NCBI GenBank assembly: GCA_030040055.1 | Contig: JASHUK010000073.1 | Location: 1 to 6,879 of the forward strand | DNA: 6,879 nucleotides | Direction: 5' to 3' | From: Nitrososphaerales archaeon | Lineage (GTDB): Archaea > Thermoproteota > Nitrososphaeria > Nitrososphaerales > Gagatemarchaeaceae | Part shown: piece after piece, positions 1-5,457 of the stretch | Position numbering within the stretch: position 1 is the stretch's first letter | Layout: every line of letters starts with the position of its first letter | Position numbers and translations under genes: made by a program | The notes under the pieces: model-generated | Databases searched by the model: none | What the model saw: only the letters and a program-made list of their open reading frames with translations | Told to the model about the DNA's origin: nothing

Positions 1-275
1 CGGAGCTCCTCCCCCAGCGCCTTCCCAACCCCCCTCAGGGTCATGTCGTCGGGAGTGGGGCCAAGCCCTCCGACGACGACGAGGAAGTCGGGGCGGCGCG
101 ACAGGGCATCTCTGAGGCTTGAAGAGATCTCACCCAGGTCGTCGTCCACCGTCGAGACCCTCGCGAGCATGGACCCCATCCGGGCCAGTCTGTTCCCTAT
201 CCACTGAGAGTTCGTGTCGAGCGTCCTCCCGATGAGGAGCTCCTTGCCGACCGCGAGCATCTCGACCCTTACCAC
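1..275 (-). CDS. CinA-like / COG1058 molybdopterin-binding-fold protein (partial, 3' end outside window)
   Basis: This is the N-terminal about 91 residues of a COG1058 protein, the family that includes the N-terminal domain of CinA. Directly visible are a start region reading VVRVEMLAVGKELLIG, then DTNSQWIGNRLARMG, a VSTVDDD segment, and the hallmark GGLGPTPDDMT loop at roughly residues 72-82. Family members take the MoaB/MogA fold, and characterised CinA COG1058 domains hydrolyse ADP-ribose; some full-length CinA proteins also carry an NMN deamidase domain. Whether such a domain follows here cannot be seen, because the gene leaves the window at position 1. The GTG at 275-273 is chosen as start because it puts the usual short strand before the VGxELL motif. 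The frame stays open upstream only to 299, and no ATG or other GTG occurs there. It is divergent from the Nudix gene, with a TATA-like site about 28 bp upstream, so a leaderless transcript is likely. The family call is secure; the substrate is not. Confidence 0.85.
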   Translation of the reverse strand, partial: MVRVEMLAVGKELLIGRTLDTNSQWIGNRLARMGSMLARVSTVDDDLGEISSSLRDALSRRPDFLVVVGGLGPTPDDMTLRGVGKALGEEL

Positions 276-299
276 GGGCGCCGCCTTCTCGTAACAACG

Positions 300-305
300 T
301 TAAAA
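300..305. promoter_or_regulatory. Shared TATA-like element between divergent CinA-like and Nudix genes
   Basis: TTAAAA (TTTTAA on the other strand) is the AT-rich island in a GC-rich 55-bp divergent spacer. Its centre is 28.5 bp from the A of the Nudix ATG (331) and 27.5 bp from the G of the CinA-like GTG (275). That is where an archaeal TATA box sits relative to the start of a leaderless mRNA. Flanking palindromes AACGTT (296-301) and AACCGGTT (304-311) overlap it and could be operator half-sites, though this is speculation. The sequence match to TTTATA is only moderate. Confidence 0.55.
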
Positions 306-330
306 CCGGTTTCGCCACTTCCCGGTCGAG

Positions 331-792
331 ATGCCGTCGAGGCGCGAATATCCGGACCATCCCCTGGTCGGCGCCGGGGCCCTTGTCCACGAGCAGGGCA
401 GGGTCCTCCTCGTCCGGCGAAGGTTCCCCCCGAACGAGGGGCTGTGGGCAATTCCGGGCGGGCTCGTGGAGCTTGGAGAAACGGTGGAGGAGGCGGCTGT
501 CAGGGAGGTGGGCGAGGAGACGGGCCTGAAGATCGCGCTAGAAAGGCTGCTGGACGTCTCGACGGAAGTGCACATTGACGACTCGGGGAGGCGGCGGTAT
601 CACTACGTGCTGGTAGACTACGTCGCCGCGAGGTTGGCGGGGGACGTCGTCCTGAACGGGGAGTCGTCGGAGTGGCGGTGGGCGGACGGCGACGAGTCCG
701 AGGGGCTCGAGATGAACGAGGTCACGCGAAAAGCCGTCAGGAGGTACTTCTCAGAGTCCGACGATGCTGCGGCTCGGCCCGGACGTAGCTGA
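331..792 (+). CDS. Nudix hydrolase, ADP-ribose pyrophosphatase-like
   Basis: This 153-residue protein has a complete Nudix box at about residues 44-66: G44, E50, R58, E59, E62, E63 and G65 fit the GX5EX7REUXEEXGU pattern. These residues bind the metal and catalyse hydrolysis of a nucleoside diphosphate linked to another moiety. Preceding strands (GAGALV, GRVLLVRR) and the GLWAIPGG lead-in are typical of the ADP-ribose/NADH pyrophosphatase-like branch, but the box alone does not fix the substrate; oxidised nucleotide sanitation is an alternative. The last dozen residues (after about 141) are polar and look disordered. The ATG at 331 is preceded by CCCGGTCGAG with no good Shine-Dalgarno site, and the TATA-like site 28 bp upstream supports leaderless expression. 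It ends 4 bp before the stop of the convergent zinc-ribbon gene. It is divergent from a COG1058 gene, a family with reported ADP-ribose hydrolase activity. Confidence 0.9.
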   Translation: MPSRREYPDHPLVGAGALVHEQGRVLLVRRRFPPNEGLWAIPGGLVELGETVEEAAVREVGEETGLKIALERLLDVSTEVHIDDSGRRRYHYVLVDYVAARLAGDVVLNGESSEWRWADGDESEGLEMNEVTRKAVRRYFSESDDAAARPGRS

Positions 793-796
793 GGGC

Positions 797-1012
797 TTAC
801 TTCTCCTTGTCCCCGCTCAGCCACCACTCGAGGTAGTCCGACTGCTGCCGCGCCCGTTTGCGCCGCTCGTCGTCCACCGGCGTCCTCTGCTTGTACCTGA
901 TGTCCGAGAGTTGGTCCCTGGTCAGGAATGCCCCGCAGCTCTTGCACCCGAACCTCTTCATGGTCGCGTCGTAGAGCATGACTCCGCCGCACTCGGGGCA
1001 CTGCTGGTCCAT
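797..1012 (-). CDS. Small zinc-ribbon protein of unknown function
   Basis: This 71-residue protein begins MDQQCPECGG and has a second knuckle CKSCG, so Cys5, Cys8, Cys23 and Cys26 form a four-cysteine zinc ribbon over about residues 5-27. The spacing and the VMLYD/FGCKSCG strands resemble the rubredoxin-like zinc ribbons of small archaeal nucleic-acid or protein-binding modules. After it comes a basic stretch (DERRKRARQQ, residues 48-57) and then DYLEWWL (59-65), an aromatic-rich motif near the C-terminus that could be an interaction helix. I do not recognise a named family and assign no function. The start ATG is at 1012-1010. There is no nearby Shine-Dalgarno site, and a weak TATA-like AGTTAA sits about 31 bp upstream. 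It converges on the Nudix gene and is divergent from prs across about 136 bp. The coordinated cysteines and the plausible start make it a real gene despite its size. Confidence 0.82.
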   Translation of the reverse strand: MDQQCPECGGVMLYDATMKRFGCKSCGAFLTRDQLSDIRYKQRTPVDDERRKRARQQSDYLEWWLSGDKEK

Positions 1013-1040
1013 CTTTGACCCGTGCCGCCGCTCCCCCGCC

Positions 1041-1046
1041 TTAACT
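1041..1046 (-). promoter_or_regulatory. Weak TATA-like element for the zinc-ribbon gene
   Basis: AGTTAA on the minus strand is one of the few AT-rich hexamers upstream of the zinc-ribbon ATG. Its centre is about 31 bp from the start codon, fitting a leaderless or near-leaderless transcript. The match to an archaeal TATA consensus is poor, so placement rests mainly on spacing. Confidence 0.3.
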
Positions 1047-1111
1047 GTTGCTGTCGTCTTGCCGGACTGGACGTCGTCGGCGTCCCGGCTGGCCGTCGGG
1101 AATCGTCTCCG

Positions 1112-1118
1112 TTAAATA
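1112..1118 (+). promoter_or_regulatory. TATA box of the prs-trmG10-rnz operon
   Basis: TTAAATA stands out in GC-rich sequence, centred 34 bp upstream of the prs GTG. With the usual 25-28 bp from TATA to transcription start, the mRNA would have a leader of only about 6-9 nt. An AAGGTGA at 1120-1126 looks like a Shine-Dalgarno site but lies too far from the start and would fall upstream of the predicted transcript. Confidence 0.55.
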
Positions 1119-1148
1119 AGAAGGTGAGAGAGCGACTCCGAGCGAAGA

Positions 1149-2039
1149 GTGGCCGAGAAGCTGGTACTCCCGGGCCCAGCCTCTGAGGCGCTGGGGAAGG
1201 CTGTCGCAGAGAAGCTCGGGGCCTCCCTGCTCAAGGGTGAGTACAGGGTCTTCCCGGACGGCGAGTCCAAGTTCACCTGCGACGAGCAGGTCTCGGGGAA
1301 GAGCGTCTTCATCGTGCAGTCGACGTACCCGCCGGTCGACCAGCACATGTTCCAGCTGCTGCTCGCGGCGCACCGCCTGAGCCAGGAGGGCGCCAGGGTG
1401 GCGGCGGTGGTGCCTTACCTGGCCTACGCGAGGCAGGACAAGGAGTTCCTCCCCGGCGAGGGCGTGACGCTCGGGATGGTGGCGCACCTGATGCGGTCTG
1501 CGGGGATCAGGCGGCTCGTGACCGTCGACATACACTCTGCCGAGGGGCTCTCCCTGTTCTCGATCCCGGCCTACAGCGTCTCCGCCGTCCCCGCCCTCGT
1601 CAAATACGCCCAGAAGCACCTGAAGCTGGACAAGCCCGTCGTGATCTCTCCCGACCTGGGGGCCTCCAAGAGGACGGAGGCGTTCGCGAGGCTCTTCGAG
1701 GCCGAGTACTTGGTCCTGACGAAGAGCAGGGACAGGACGACAGGGGAGGTGAAGGTCAAGGACGCCAAGCTGGACGTGAAAGGGAGGCCGGTCGTGATAT
1801 TCGACGACATAGTCAGCACCGGAGGGACGATGAGGGCGGCCGCCGAGATGGTCCTCAAGCAGGGGGCGGCGAGCGTCTCGGCCCTGTGCGTCCACGGGCT
1901 TTTCGTGGGTGACGCCCTGCAGAGGCTGGAGAAGGCCGGGGTCAGCACGGTCGTCGGCACCAACACGGTAGAGGGGGAGCGGGGGGTCGTCGACGTGTCG
2001 GAACCCATCGCCTCGCACCTCAGGACGATTGAAGAATAG
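1149..2039 (+). CDS. prs: Ribose-phosphate pyrophosphokinase (PRPP synthetase), archaeal type
   Basis: This enzyme transfers pyrophosphate from ATP to ribose 5-phosphate, giving PRPP for purine, pyrimidine, histidine and tryptophan synthesis. The 296-residue protein shows the family in order: an N-terminal VLPGPAS strand, FPDGE at 35-39, PYLAYARQDK at 89-98 with the conserved RQD, TVDIHS at 125-130 with the catalytic-region His129, a flexible-loop TKSRDR at 191-196, and the PRPP-binding loop FDDIVSTGGTM at 218-228. Length fits the shorter archaeal (class III-like) enzymes. The start is GTG; upstream in-frame codons contain no alternative near the TATA box, and MAEKLVLPGPAS is the expected N-terminus. 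It leads an operon with trmG10, whose TTG start overlaps the prs stop by 11 nt (2029-2039). Nothing essential is missing, so an active enzyme is expected. Confidence 0.96.
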   Translation: MAEKLVLPGPASEALGKAVAEKLGASLLKGEYRVFPDGESKFTCDEQVSGKSVFIVQSTYPPVDQHMFQLLLAAHRLSQEGARVAAVVPYLAYARQDKEFLPGEGVTLGMVAHLMRSAGIRRLVTVDIHSAEGLSLFSIPAYSVSAVPALVKYAQKHLKLDKPVVISPDLGASKRTEAFARLFEAEYLVLTKSRDRTTGEVKVKDAKLDVKGRPVVIFDDIVSTGGTMRAAAEMVLKQGAASVSALCVHGLFVGDALQRLEKAGVSTVVGTNTVEGERGVVDVSEPIASHLRTIEE

Positions 2040-2985
2040 GTCGCTGGTCCTGCTCTCGGGGGAGGAGGGGACAATCCCTCCCGCGGAGGCGAGGGCCCTC
2101 TTCCTGGCATACGACCCGGGCTCGAGGTTCCTGCAGCCCGAAGAGAGGGTGTTGCTGGTCGACTCTGCGGCGGACCCGTTTCTGGTCGCCTCAAGGATCG
2201 CGTTCGCGAGGAGGGTGGGCCGGCTCCTAGACGAGCCTGCGGAGGCGTCCGAGGCCGTCAGGGGGAGGAGGGTCAGGTACAGGGAGTTCTCGCTCCCGGG
2301 AAGGAGGGGCGGAGGGAGCGGGACGAGGACCCTTCCCGGCGTCGACGAGACGGTCGACCTCGCCAGCCCTGACTATGAGTTCACGTTCGTCGAGGGGGAG
2401 GGCAGCTACCTCGCCCTGACCGCCCCCCTGTCGATGAAGCAGGGGTGGTCGCGCAGGAGGCCGAGGCAGAGGGCCTTCTTCCATCCCTCCGCGATGTTCC
2501 CTAAGCTCGCGAGGGCCCTGGTCAACCTGTCGCGGTGCCGGGAGGGGGAGGTCTTCCTGGACCCGTTCACGGGGACGGGGAGCATCCCGATAGAGGCCGC
2601 CGTGGTCGGGGCGAGGGTGGTGGCCCTCGACCGGTCCAGAGTCATGGGCCGCGGAGCCCTGGCCAACATGAAGCGCCTCTCCCAGGACTGGCTCGGCGTG
2701 GTCAGGGGGGACGCGTTCACCGCCCCCCTCCGCCCGGTCGACGCCGTTGCGACCGACGTCCCGTACGGCAGAGCCTCGAGCACCGCCGGGATGGACCGCG
2801 ATCAGGTCCTCTCCGCCACGGCCTCGTCCCTCCCCGGCCTCGTCAAGGCAGGGGGCATCGCGGTGGTGATGCATCCAAGCAGCTCGCCGCTGAATCCGGC
2901 CCCCGGGACGGAGACCGTCGAGGAGCACCGCATCTACGTTAATAGGAGCCTCACTCGGAAAATCACCGTGCTGAGGAGGACATAG
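2029..2985 (+). CDS. trmG10: tRNA (guanine(10)-N2)-methyltransferase, Trm-G10/Trm11 family
   Basis: Members of this family methylate the exocyclic N2 of G10 in tRNA, in archaea commonly to N2,N2-dimethylguanosine, using S-adenosylmethionine. The 318-residue protein has a THUMP-like tRNA-binding N-terminal region (about 1-130, with VLLSGEE and IPPAEARALF) and then a Rossmann-fold methyltransferase domain. The latter opens with the signature FFHPSAMFPKLARALVNL (150-167), then motif I DPFTGTGS (178-185), an acidic VALD (198-201) for SAM ribose binding, GDAF (227-230), and motif IV DVPYG (243-247). Motif IV is normally (D/N)PPY in N2-guanine enzymes; here the second residue is Val. The start is TTG at 2029, the only candidate keeping the SLVLLSGE strand, with a weak AGGA just before it. 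It is translationally coupled to prs, and its stop abuts the rnz ATG. A related THUMP methyltransferase of other specificity is a minor alternative. Confidence 0.9.
   Translation: MKNRSLVLLSGEEGTIPPAEARALFLAYDPGSRFLQPEERVLLVDSAADPFLVASRIAFARRVGRLLDEPAEASEAVRGRRVRYREFSLPGRRGGGSGTRTLPGVDETVDLASPDYEFTFVEGEGSYLALTAPLSMKQGWSRRRPRQRAFFHPSAMFPKLARALVNLSRCREGEVFLDPFTGTGSIPIEAAVVGARVVALDRSRVMGRGALANMKRLSQDWLGVVRGDAFTAPLRPVDAVATDVPYGRASSTAGMDRDQVLSATASSLPGLVKAGGIAVVMHPSSSPLNPAPGTETVEEHRIYVNRSLTRKITVLRRT
2974..2980 (+). promoter_or_regulatory. Strong Shine-Dalgarno site for rnz inside trmG10
   Basis: AGGAGGA lies within the last codons of trmG10, 5 nt before the rnz ATG at 2986, which itself directly follows the trmG10 TAG. 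The spacing fixes the rnz start. The contrast with the promoter-proximal genes, which lack a close Shine-Dalgarno site, fits mixed leaderless and SD-led initiation. Confidence 0.75.
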
Positions 2986-3906
2986 ATGGCGACCCTGACA
3001 GTCACCTTCCTCGGCACGAGCTCAGCCGCTCCGACCCGTGCCAGGGGGCTCCCCGCGATCGCCATCCAGAGGGAGGGGGAGACCCTCATCATGGACTGCG
3101 GCGAAGGCATCCAGCGGGGGATCCTGGCGAACGGGATAGGGCTCGGAAAGGAGATGGCGATACTAGTCACCCACCTGCACGGGGACCACGTCACCGGGCT
3201 CCTGGGCCTGCTGCAGACCATGAGCATGGCCCAGAGGAGCGCGCCGCTGAAGGTCGTCGCCCCGCCGAAGCTCAAGGAGTGGCTCAAGGTCACGTCGGAA
3301 CTCCTTAACATCGGGCTGACCTTTCCGGTCGTCTTCGTCGAAGCGAAGCCGGGGAAGGTCCTCGAAACCAGGGGGCTGGTGGTGAGGGCGGCCAGGGCCA
3401 CGCACTCGGTGGAGGCGTTCAGCTATCTCGTGTCGGAGAAGGACCGCCCGGGGGTCTTCCACCCGGAGCGGGCCAGGCGCCTCGGAGTCCCCGAAGGGAA
3501 GCTCTGGTCAAGGCTGCAGGGCGGAAGGTCCGTCGGCGTCGCAGGCAGGACGGTCTCCCCGCGGGACGTGACCGGTCCGCCTCGGCCGGGGAGGCGCATA
3601 GGCTACTCGGGCGACACGAGGCCATCGGCGAGGCTGACGAGGCTCTTCTCCGGGTGCGACCTGCTGATATTCGACTCGACCTTCTCCAAGAGGGACGCTG
3701 CGAGGGCGGCCGAGAGGAAGCACAGCACCTGCGTCGAGGCGGCGGAGGTGGCTTCGGCCGCGGGGGCGCGGAAGCTCGTCCTGACTCACTTCAGCGCGCG
3801 CTACACGTCGGTCGCCGCGCTCGTGCGGGAGGCGCGCTCGGTCTTCCCGAACACCGTGGCCGCGTCCGACGGGCTCACCCTGAAGGTCGACTACCCCTCG
3901 GCGTAG
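2986..3906 (+). CDS. rnz: Ribonuclease Z (tRNA 3' processing endonuclease)
   Basis: RNase Z is a metallo-beta-lactamase-fold endonuclease that removes the 3' trailer of pre-tRNA, leaving an end for CCA addition. The 306-residue short-form protein has all expected zinc and catalytic positions: HLHGDH (His63, His65, Asp67, His68), His140 in ATHS, Asp210 in YSGDT, His246 in HST, and His268 in LTHFSARY. The N-terminal FLGTSSAAPT and the MDCGEG strand are typical. A flexible-arm exosite that grips the tRNA elbow is seen at about 154-183 (RPGVF...LGVPEGKL...LQGG). The ATG is fixed by AGGAGGA 5 nt upstream. It is the last gene of the prs operon and its final 16 bp overlap the convergent UPF0201 gene. 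A complete, active enzyme is expected; it would supply substrate for the CCA-adding enzyme encoded downstream in the same window. Confidence 0.96.
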   Translation: MATLTVTFLGTSSAAPTRARGLPAIAIQREGETLIMDCGEGIQRGILANGIGLGKEMAILVTHLHGDHVTGLLGLLQTMSMAQRSAPLKVVAPPKLKEWLKVTSELLNIGLTFPVVFVEAKPGKVLETRGLVVRAARATHSVEAFSYLVSEKDRPGVFHPERARRLGVPEGKLWSRLQGGRSVGVAGRTVSPRDVTGPPRPGRRIGYSGDTRPSARLTRLFSGCDLLIFDSTFSKRDAARAAERKHSTCVEAAEVASAAGARKLVLTHFSARYTSVAALVREARSVFPNTVAASDGLTLKVDYPSA

Positions 3907-4277
3907 GACGTCATCCAGTCTATCACTTCCCCCAGCCTCGGGGAGACGACCGTAACGTAGAGCGGCCCGAGCGGAGACTCCTGGGGGTCTCGGCACAGGG
4001 ACGCGACGCCTGCCGCCGCCGCCTGCCTGTTCAGCATGAGCCTGGTCGTGTCCCCTTCCCTCCTCTGCAGGAGGAGCCTCCTCGCCGCGCTCCTCACCCT
4101 GCGGTCCCTGAACTGGTCGCGCAACGTGACCAATACCTCCGTCCCCCTCCCTTCGACGGTCACTTTTCCACGGGCCTCCCTCAACGTCCCAGTCTGCCCC
4201 AGCACCCACGCGGCCGTGGCGGCGACCCTTGCGGGGTCTTCGGAAGGGGAGACCGACGCCTCGACCAGCGTGGTCAC
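3891..4277 (-). CDS. UPF0201 / COG1325 predicted RNA-binding protein (exosome-associated family)
   Basis: This roughly 128-residue protein belongs to an archaeal family annotated as RNA-binding and predicted from gene context to work with the exosome; its molecular role is not established. Visible signatures, numbered from the GTG, are VEASVSPSEDPARV near residues 5-18, a basic FRDRRVRSAARRLLL helix near 56-70, LNRQAA near 82-87, ESPLGPLYV near 100-108 and IDWMTSYAEG at the end, matching the family pattern RxxR..AR..LL / NKQAA / ESPLGPI / DWLAP. I prefer the GTG at 4277 because it gives the usual short N-terminus before the PSED turn and leaves a 7-nt gap to the kinase stop. A TTG at 4295 would add six residues and overlap the kinase by 11 nt. 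It lies second in a minus-strand operon after the UPF0200 kinase and converges on rnz with a 16-bp overlap. Confidence 0.85.
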   Translation of the reverse strand: MTTLVEASVSPSEDPARVAATAAWVLGQTGTLREARGKVTVEGRGTEVLVTLRDQFRDRRVRSAARRLLLQRREGDTTRLMLNRQAAAAGVASLCRDPQESPLGPLYVTVVSPRLGEVIDWMTSYAEG

Positions 4278-4284
4278 CGGGAGG

Positions 4285-4839
4285 TCAGGGACCAACTCTT
4301 CGTGCCCAGCCGTCGACGACGGAGCGCAGCTCTGCGGACAGAGACTCCGGGGTCGAGTGCTCGTTCGAGATCACCTCGTCGGCCAGAGCGATGGGCTCGG
4401 AGACGCCGACCTTCAGCTCTCTCCCGTCCCGCTCCAGGAACATCCCCCTGGTCAGAGGGTCGTCGCTCCTTCCCCTCTCCTTCAGCAGCCCGTACCTCCT
4501 ATCGGGGGACGCGTGCACAGCCACCAGCAGGACCTTGGCGGACTTCCTGAACACGTCGACCTCCGCCATGGACCGGACCCCGTCCACGACGACCCTCTCT
4601 GCCCGCATCGCCCTTATCTTCTCGACGCAGAGTTCGGCGACCGCGGCCTCTCCCTTCTCTCTTCTGAGCGCCTTCATCACTTCCCCCGTGTTCTTCGCGT
4701 CCGGCTCGAGGCCCCGCCGTCTCGTCTCGTCCCTGATCACGTCGCCCATGACGACCCTGCTCCACCCTGAGTCGACGAGAGTCTTGGCGGCGGTCGACTT
4801 CCCGGCCCCCGGCATCCCCGTGATCGAGACTATCAGCAA
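4285..4839 (-). CDS. UPF0200 P-loop kinase-like protein (adenylate/dephospho-CoA kinase superfamily)
   Basis: This 184-residue nucleotide kinase-like protein belongs to an archaeal family (COG0237-related) whose substrate is not established to my knowledge. It shows a P-loop GMPGAGKST (8-16), GDVIRDE (32-38), VVVDGVRS (83-90, Walker B-like), RGRSDDPLT (122-130) and a lid-like FLERDGREL (134-142), followed by ALADEVISNE (151-160), all in family order. The likely start is the TTG at 4839-4837. It places MLIVSITGMPG at the N-terminus; no ATG or GTG occurs in frame between it and the divergent thpR start, and TTATAA is centred 28.5 bp upstream, as for a leaderless mRNA. The frame is open back to 5025, but that extension runs through thpR and looks like out-of-frame GC-rich sequence. 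The UPF0201 gene follows closely. A dephospho-CoA or nucleotide/RNA kinase role is possible but unproven. Confidence 0.88.
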   Translation of the reverse strand: MLIVSITGMPGAGKSTAAKTLVDSGWSRVVMGDVIRDETRRRGLEPDAKNTGEVMKALRREKGEAAVAELCVEKIRAMRAERVVVDGVRSMAEVDVFRKSAKVLLVAVHASPDRRYGLLKERGRSDDPLTRGMFLERDGRELKVGVSEPIALADEVISNEHSTPESLSAELRSVVDGWARRVGP

Positions 4840-4864
4840 CTGGCCCCCGCCGGACGACTTGGGG

Positions 4865-4870
4865 TTATAA
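4865..4870. promoter_or_regulatory. Palindromic TATA element shared by UPF0200 and thpR operons
   Basis: TTATAA is its own reverse complement and is the clearest TATA-like site in the 63-bp divergent spacer 4840-4902. Its centre is 28.5 bp from the UPF0200 TTG (4839) and 35.5 bp from the thpR ATG (4903). This predicts a leaderless transcript leftward and a leader of about 7-10 nt rightward. A small inverted repeat GCGA-AG-TCGC (4871-4880) adjoins it on the right. Confidence 0.6.
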
Positions 4871-4902
4871 GCGAAGTCGCTCCGACCCGCGGGCAGAGCC
4901 TC

Positions 4903-5457
4903 ATGCGCGCATTCGTCGCCCTCGAAGTCCCGGAGAGGGAGGTGATCGACTCGATCGTCGCCTTCCAGGGGGAGCTGGCCGCGACCGGGGCGGACCTGAA
5001 GCTCGTGGAAAGGGAGAACCTGCACTTCACTGTGAAGTTCCTAGGAGAGATCACCGAGGACCAGGCGAGGAGGGCCGACGGACTGCTGAAGGGCGTCTCG
5101 TCCCCCGCAGCTGAGGTCGAGGTGAAGGGGGCCGGGGCTTTCCCATCGGCCAGGAGGCCCAGCGTGGTGTGGGTGGGCGTGGGCAGAGAGGACGAGGCGA
5201 AGGTGTCCAAGATAGCCGGGGAAGTCATCTCGCGTCTGGCAGGAATAGGCGAGGCGGACGACCGCCCCTTCAGAGCCCACCTGACGGTAGGGAGGGTCAG
5301 AGGTCCGAGGAACGCCGGCCCCATGATTTCTATGATCGAGCGAGACGCAGGGAGGCCGTTCGGGAGGGCGAAGCTGACGACGCTGCGGCTGAAGTCGAGC
5401 GTCCTCTCATCTTCCGGCCCCACCTATTCCGACTTGGGGGTTTACGCCCTCCCTTGA
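4903..5457 (+). CDS. thpR: RNA 2',3'-cyclic phosphodiesterase / 2'-5' RNA ligase family (ThpR)
   Basis: This 184-residue protein belongs to the 2H phosphoesterase superfamily. Both catalytic HxTx motifs are present: HFTV at 41-44 and HLTV at 126-129, in the expected bilobal spacing. The MRAFVALEVP start and FLGEI after the first motif are typical of LigT/ThpR proteins. Members hydrolyse RNA 2',3'-cyclic phosphates and can join tRNA-half ends through 2'-5' bonds in vitro; the physiological role in archaea is unsettled. The ATG start is supported by the TATA element 35 bp upstream. It overlaps cca by 4 nt (TTGA), implying co-translation, and the pairing of thpR with cca suggests a role at tRNA ends. 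Sequence and length are complete. The next gene's frame is open back through this gene, but only in a shadow frame. Confidence 0.92.
   Translation: MRAFVALEVPEREVIDSIVAFQGELAATGADLKLVERENLHFTVKFLGEITEDQARRADGLLKGVSSPAAEVEVKGAGAFPSARRPSVVWVGVGREDEAKVSKIAGEVISRLAGIGEADDRPFRAHLTVGRVRGPRNAGPMISMIERDAGRPFGRAKLTTLRLKSSVLSSSGPTYSDLGVYALP

Noticed and set aside
764..1018. Plus-strand open frame of 84 codons opposite the zinc-ribbon gene
   Set aside because: The minus-strand reading has four spaced cysteines and a coherent zinc ribbon; the plus reading is Leu/Pro/Val-rich with no structure I could support.
1013..1148. Search for a tRNA, small RNA or riboswitch in the largest spacer
   Set aside because: Only TATA-like sites could be supported; no cloverleaf, strong stem-loop or T-rich terminator was seen by eye.
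1041..2018. Long minus-strand open frame (325 codons) opposite prs
   Set aside because: It is the antisense shadow of a clear PRPP synthetase; composition is His/Arg/Asp/Gly-rich low-complexity with no recognisable motif, as expected from GC-rich codons read in reverse.
2227..2928. Minus-strand open frame of 233 codons opposite trmG10
   Set aside because: Antisense shadow of a gene with conserved methyltransferase motifs; no motif of its own.
3654..4550. Plus-strand open frame of 298 codons spanning the rnz end and the UPF0201/UPF0200 pair
   Set aside because: It overlaps three well-supported genes in other frames and reads as Arg/Pro/Gly-rich sequence without domain features.
4840..5025. 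Possible 62-residue N-terminal extension of the UPF0200 kinase
   Set aside because: It would cross the TATA element and thpR start; family members begin just before the P-loop, as with the TTG at 4839.
5169..5453. Possible 95-residue N-terminal extension of the CCA-adding enzyme
   Set aside because: The frame is open but lies wholly within thpR, is Arg/Gly-rich without homologous character, and starting at TTG 5454 gives the normal length for the family.
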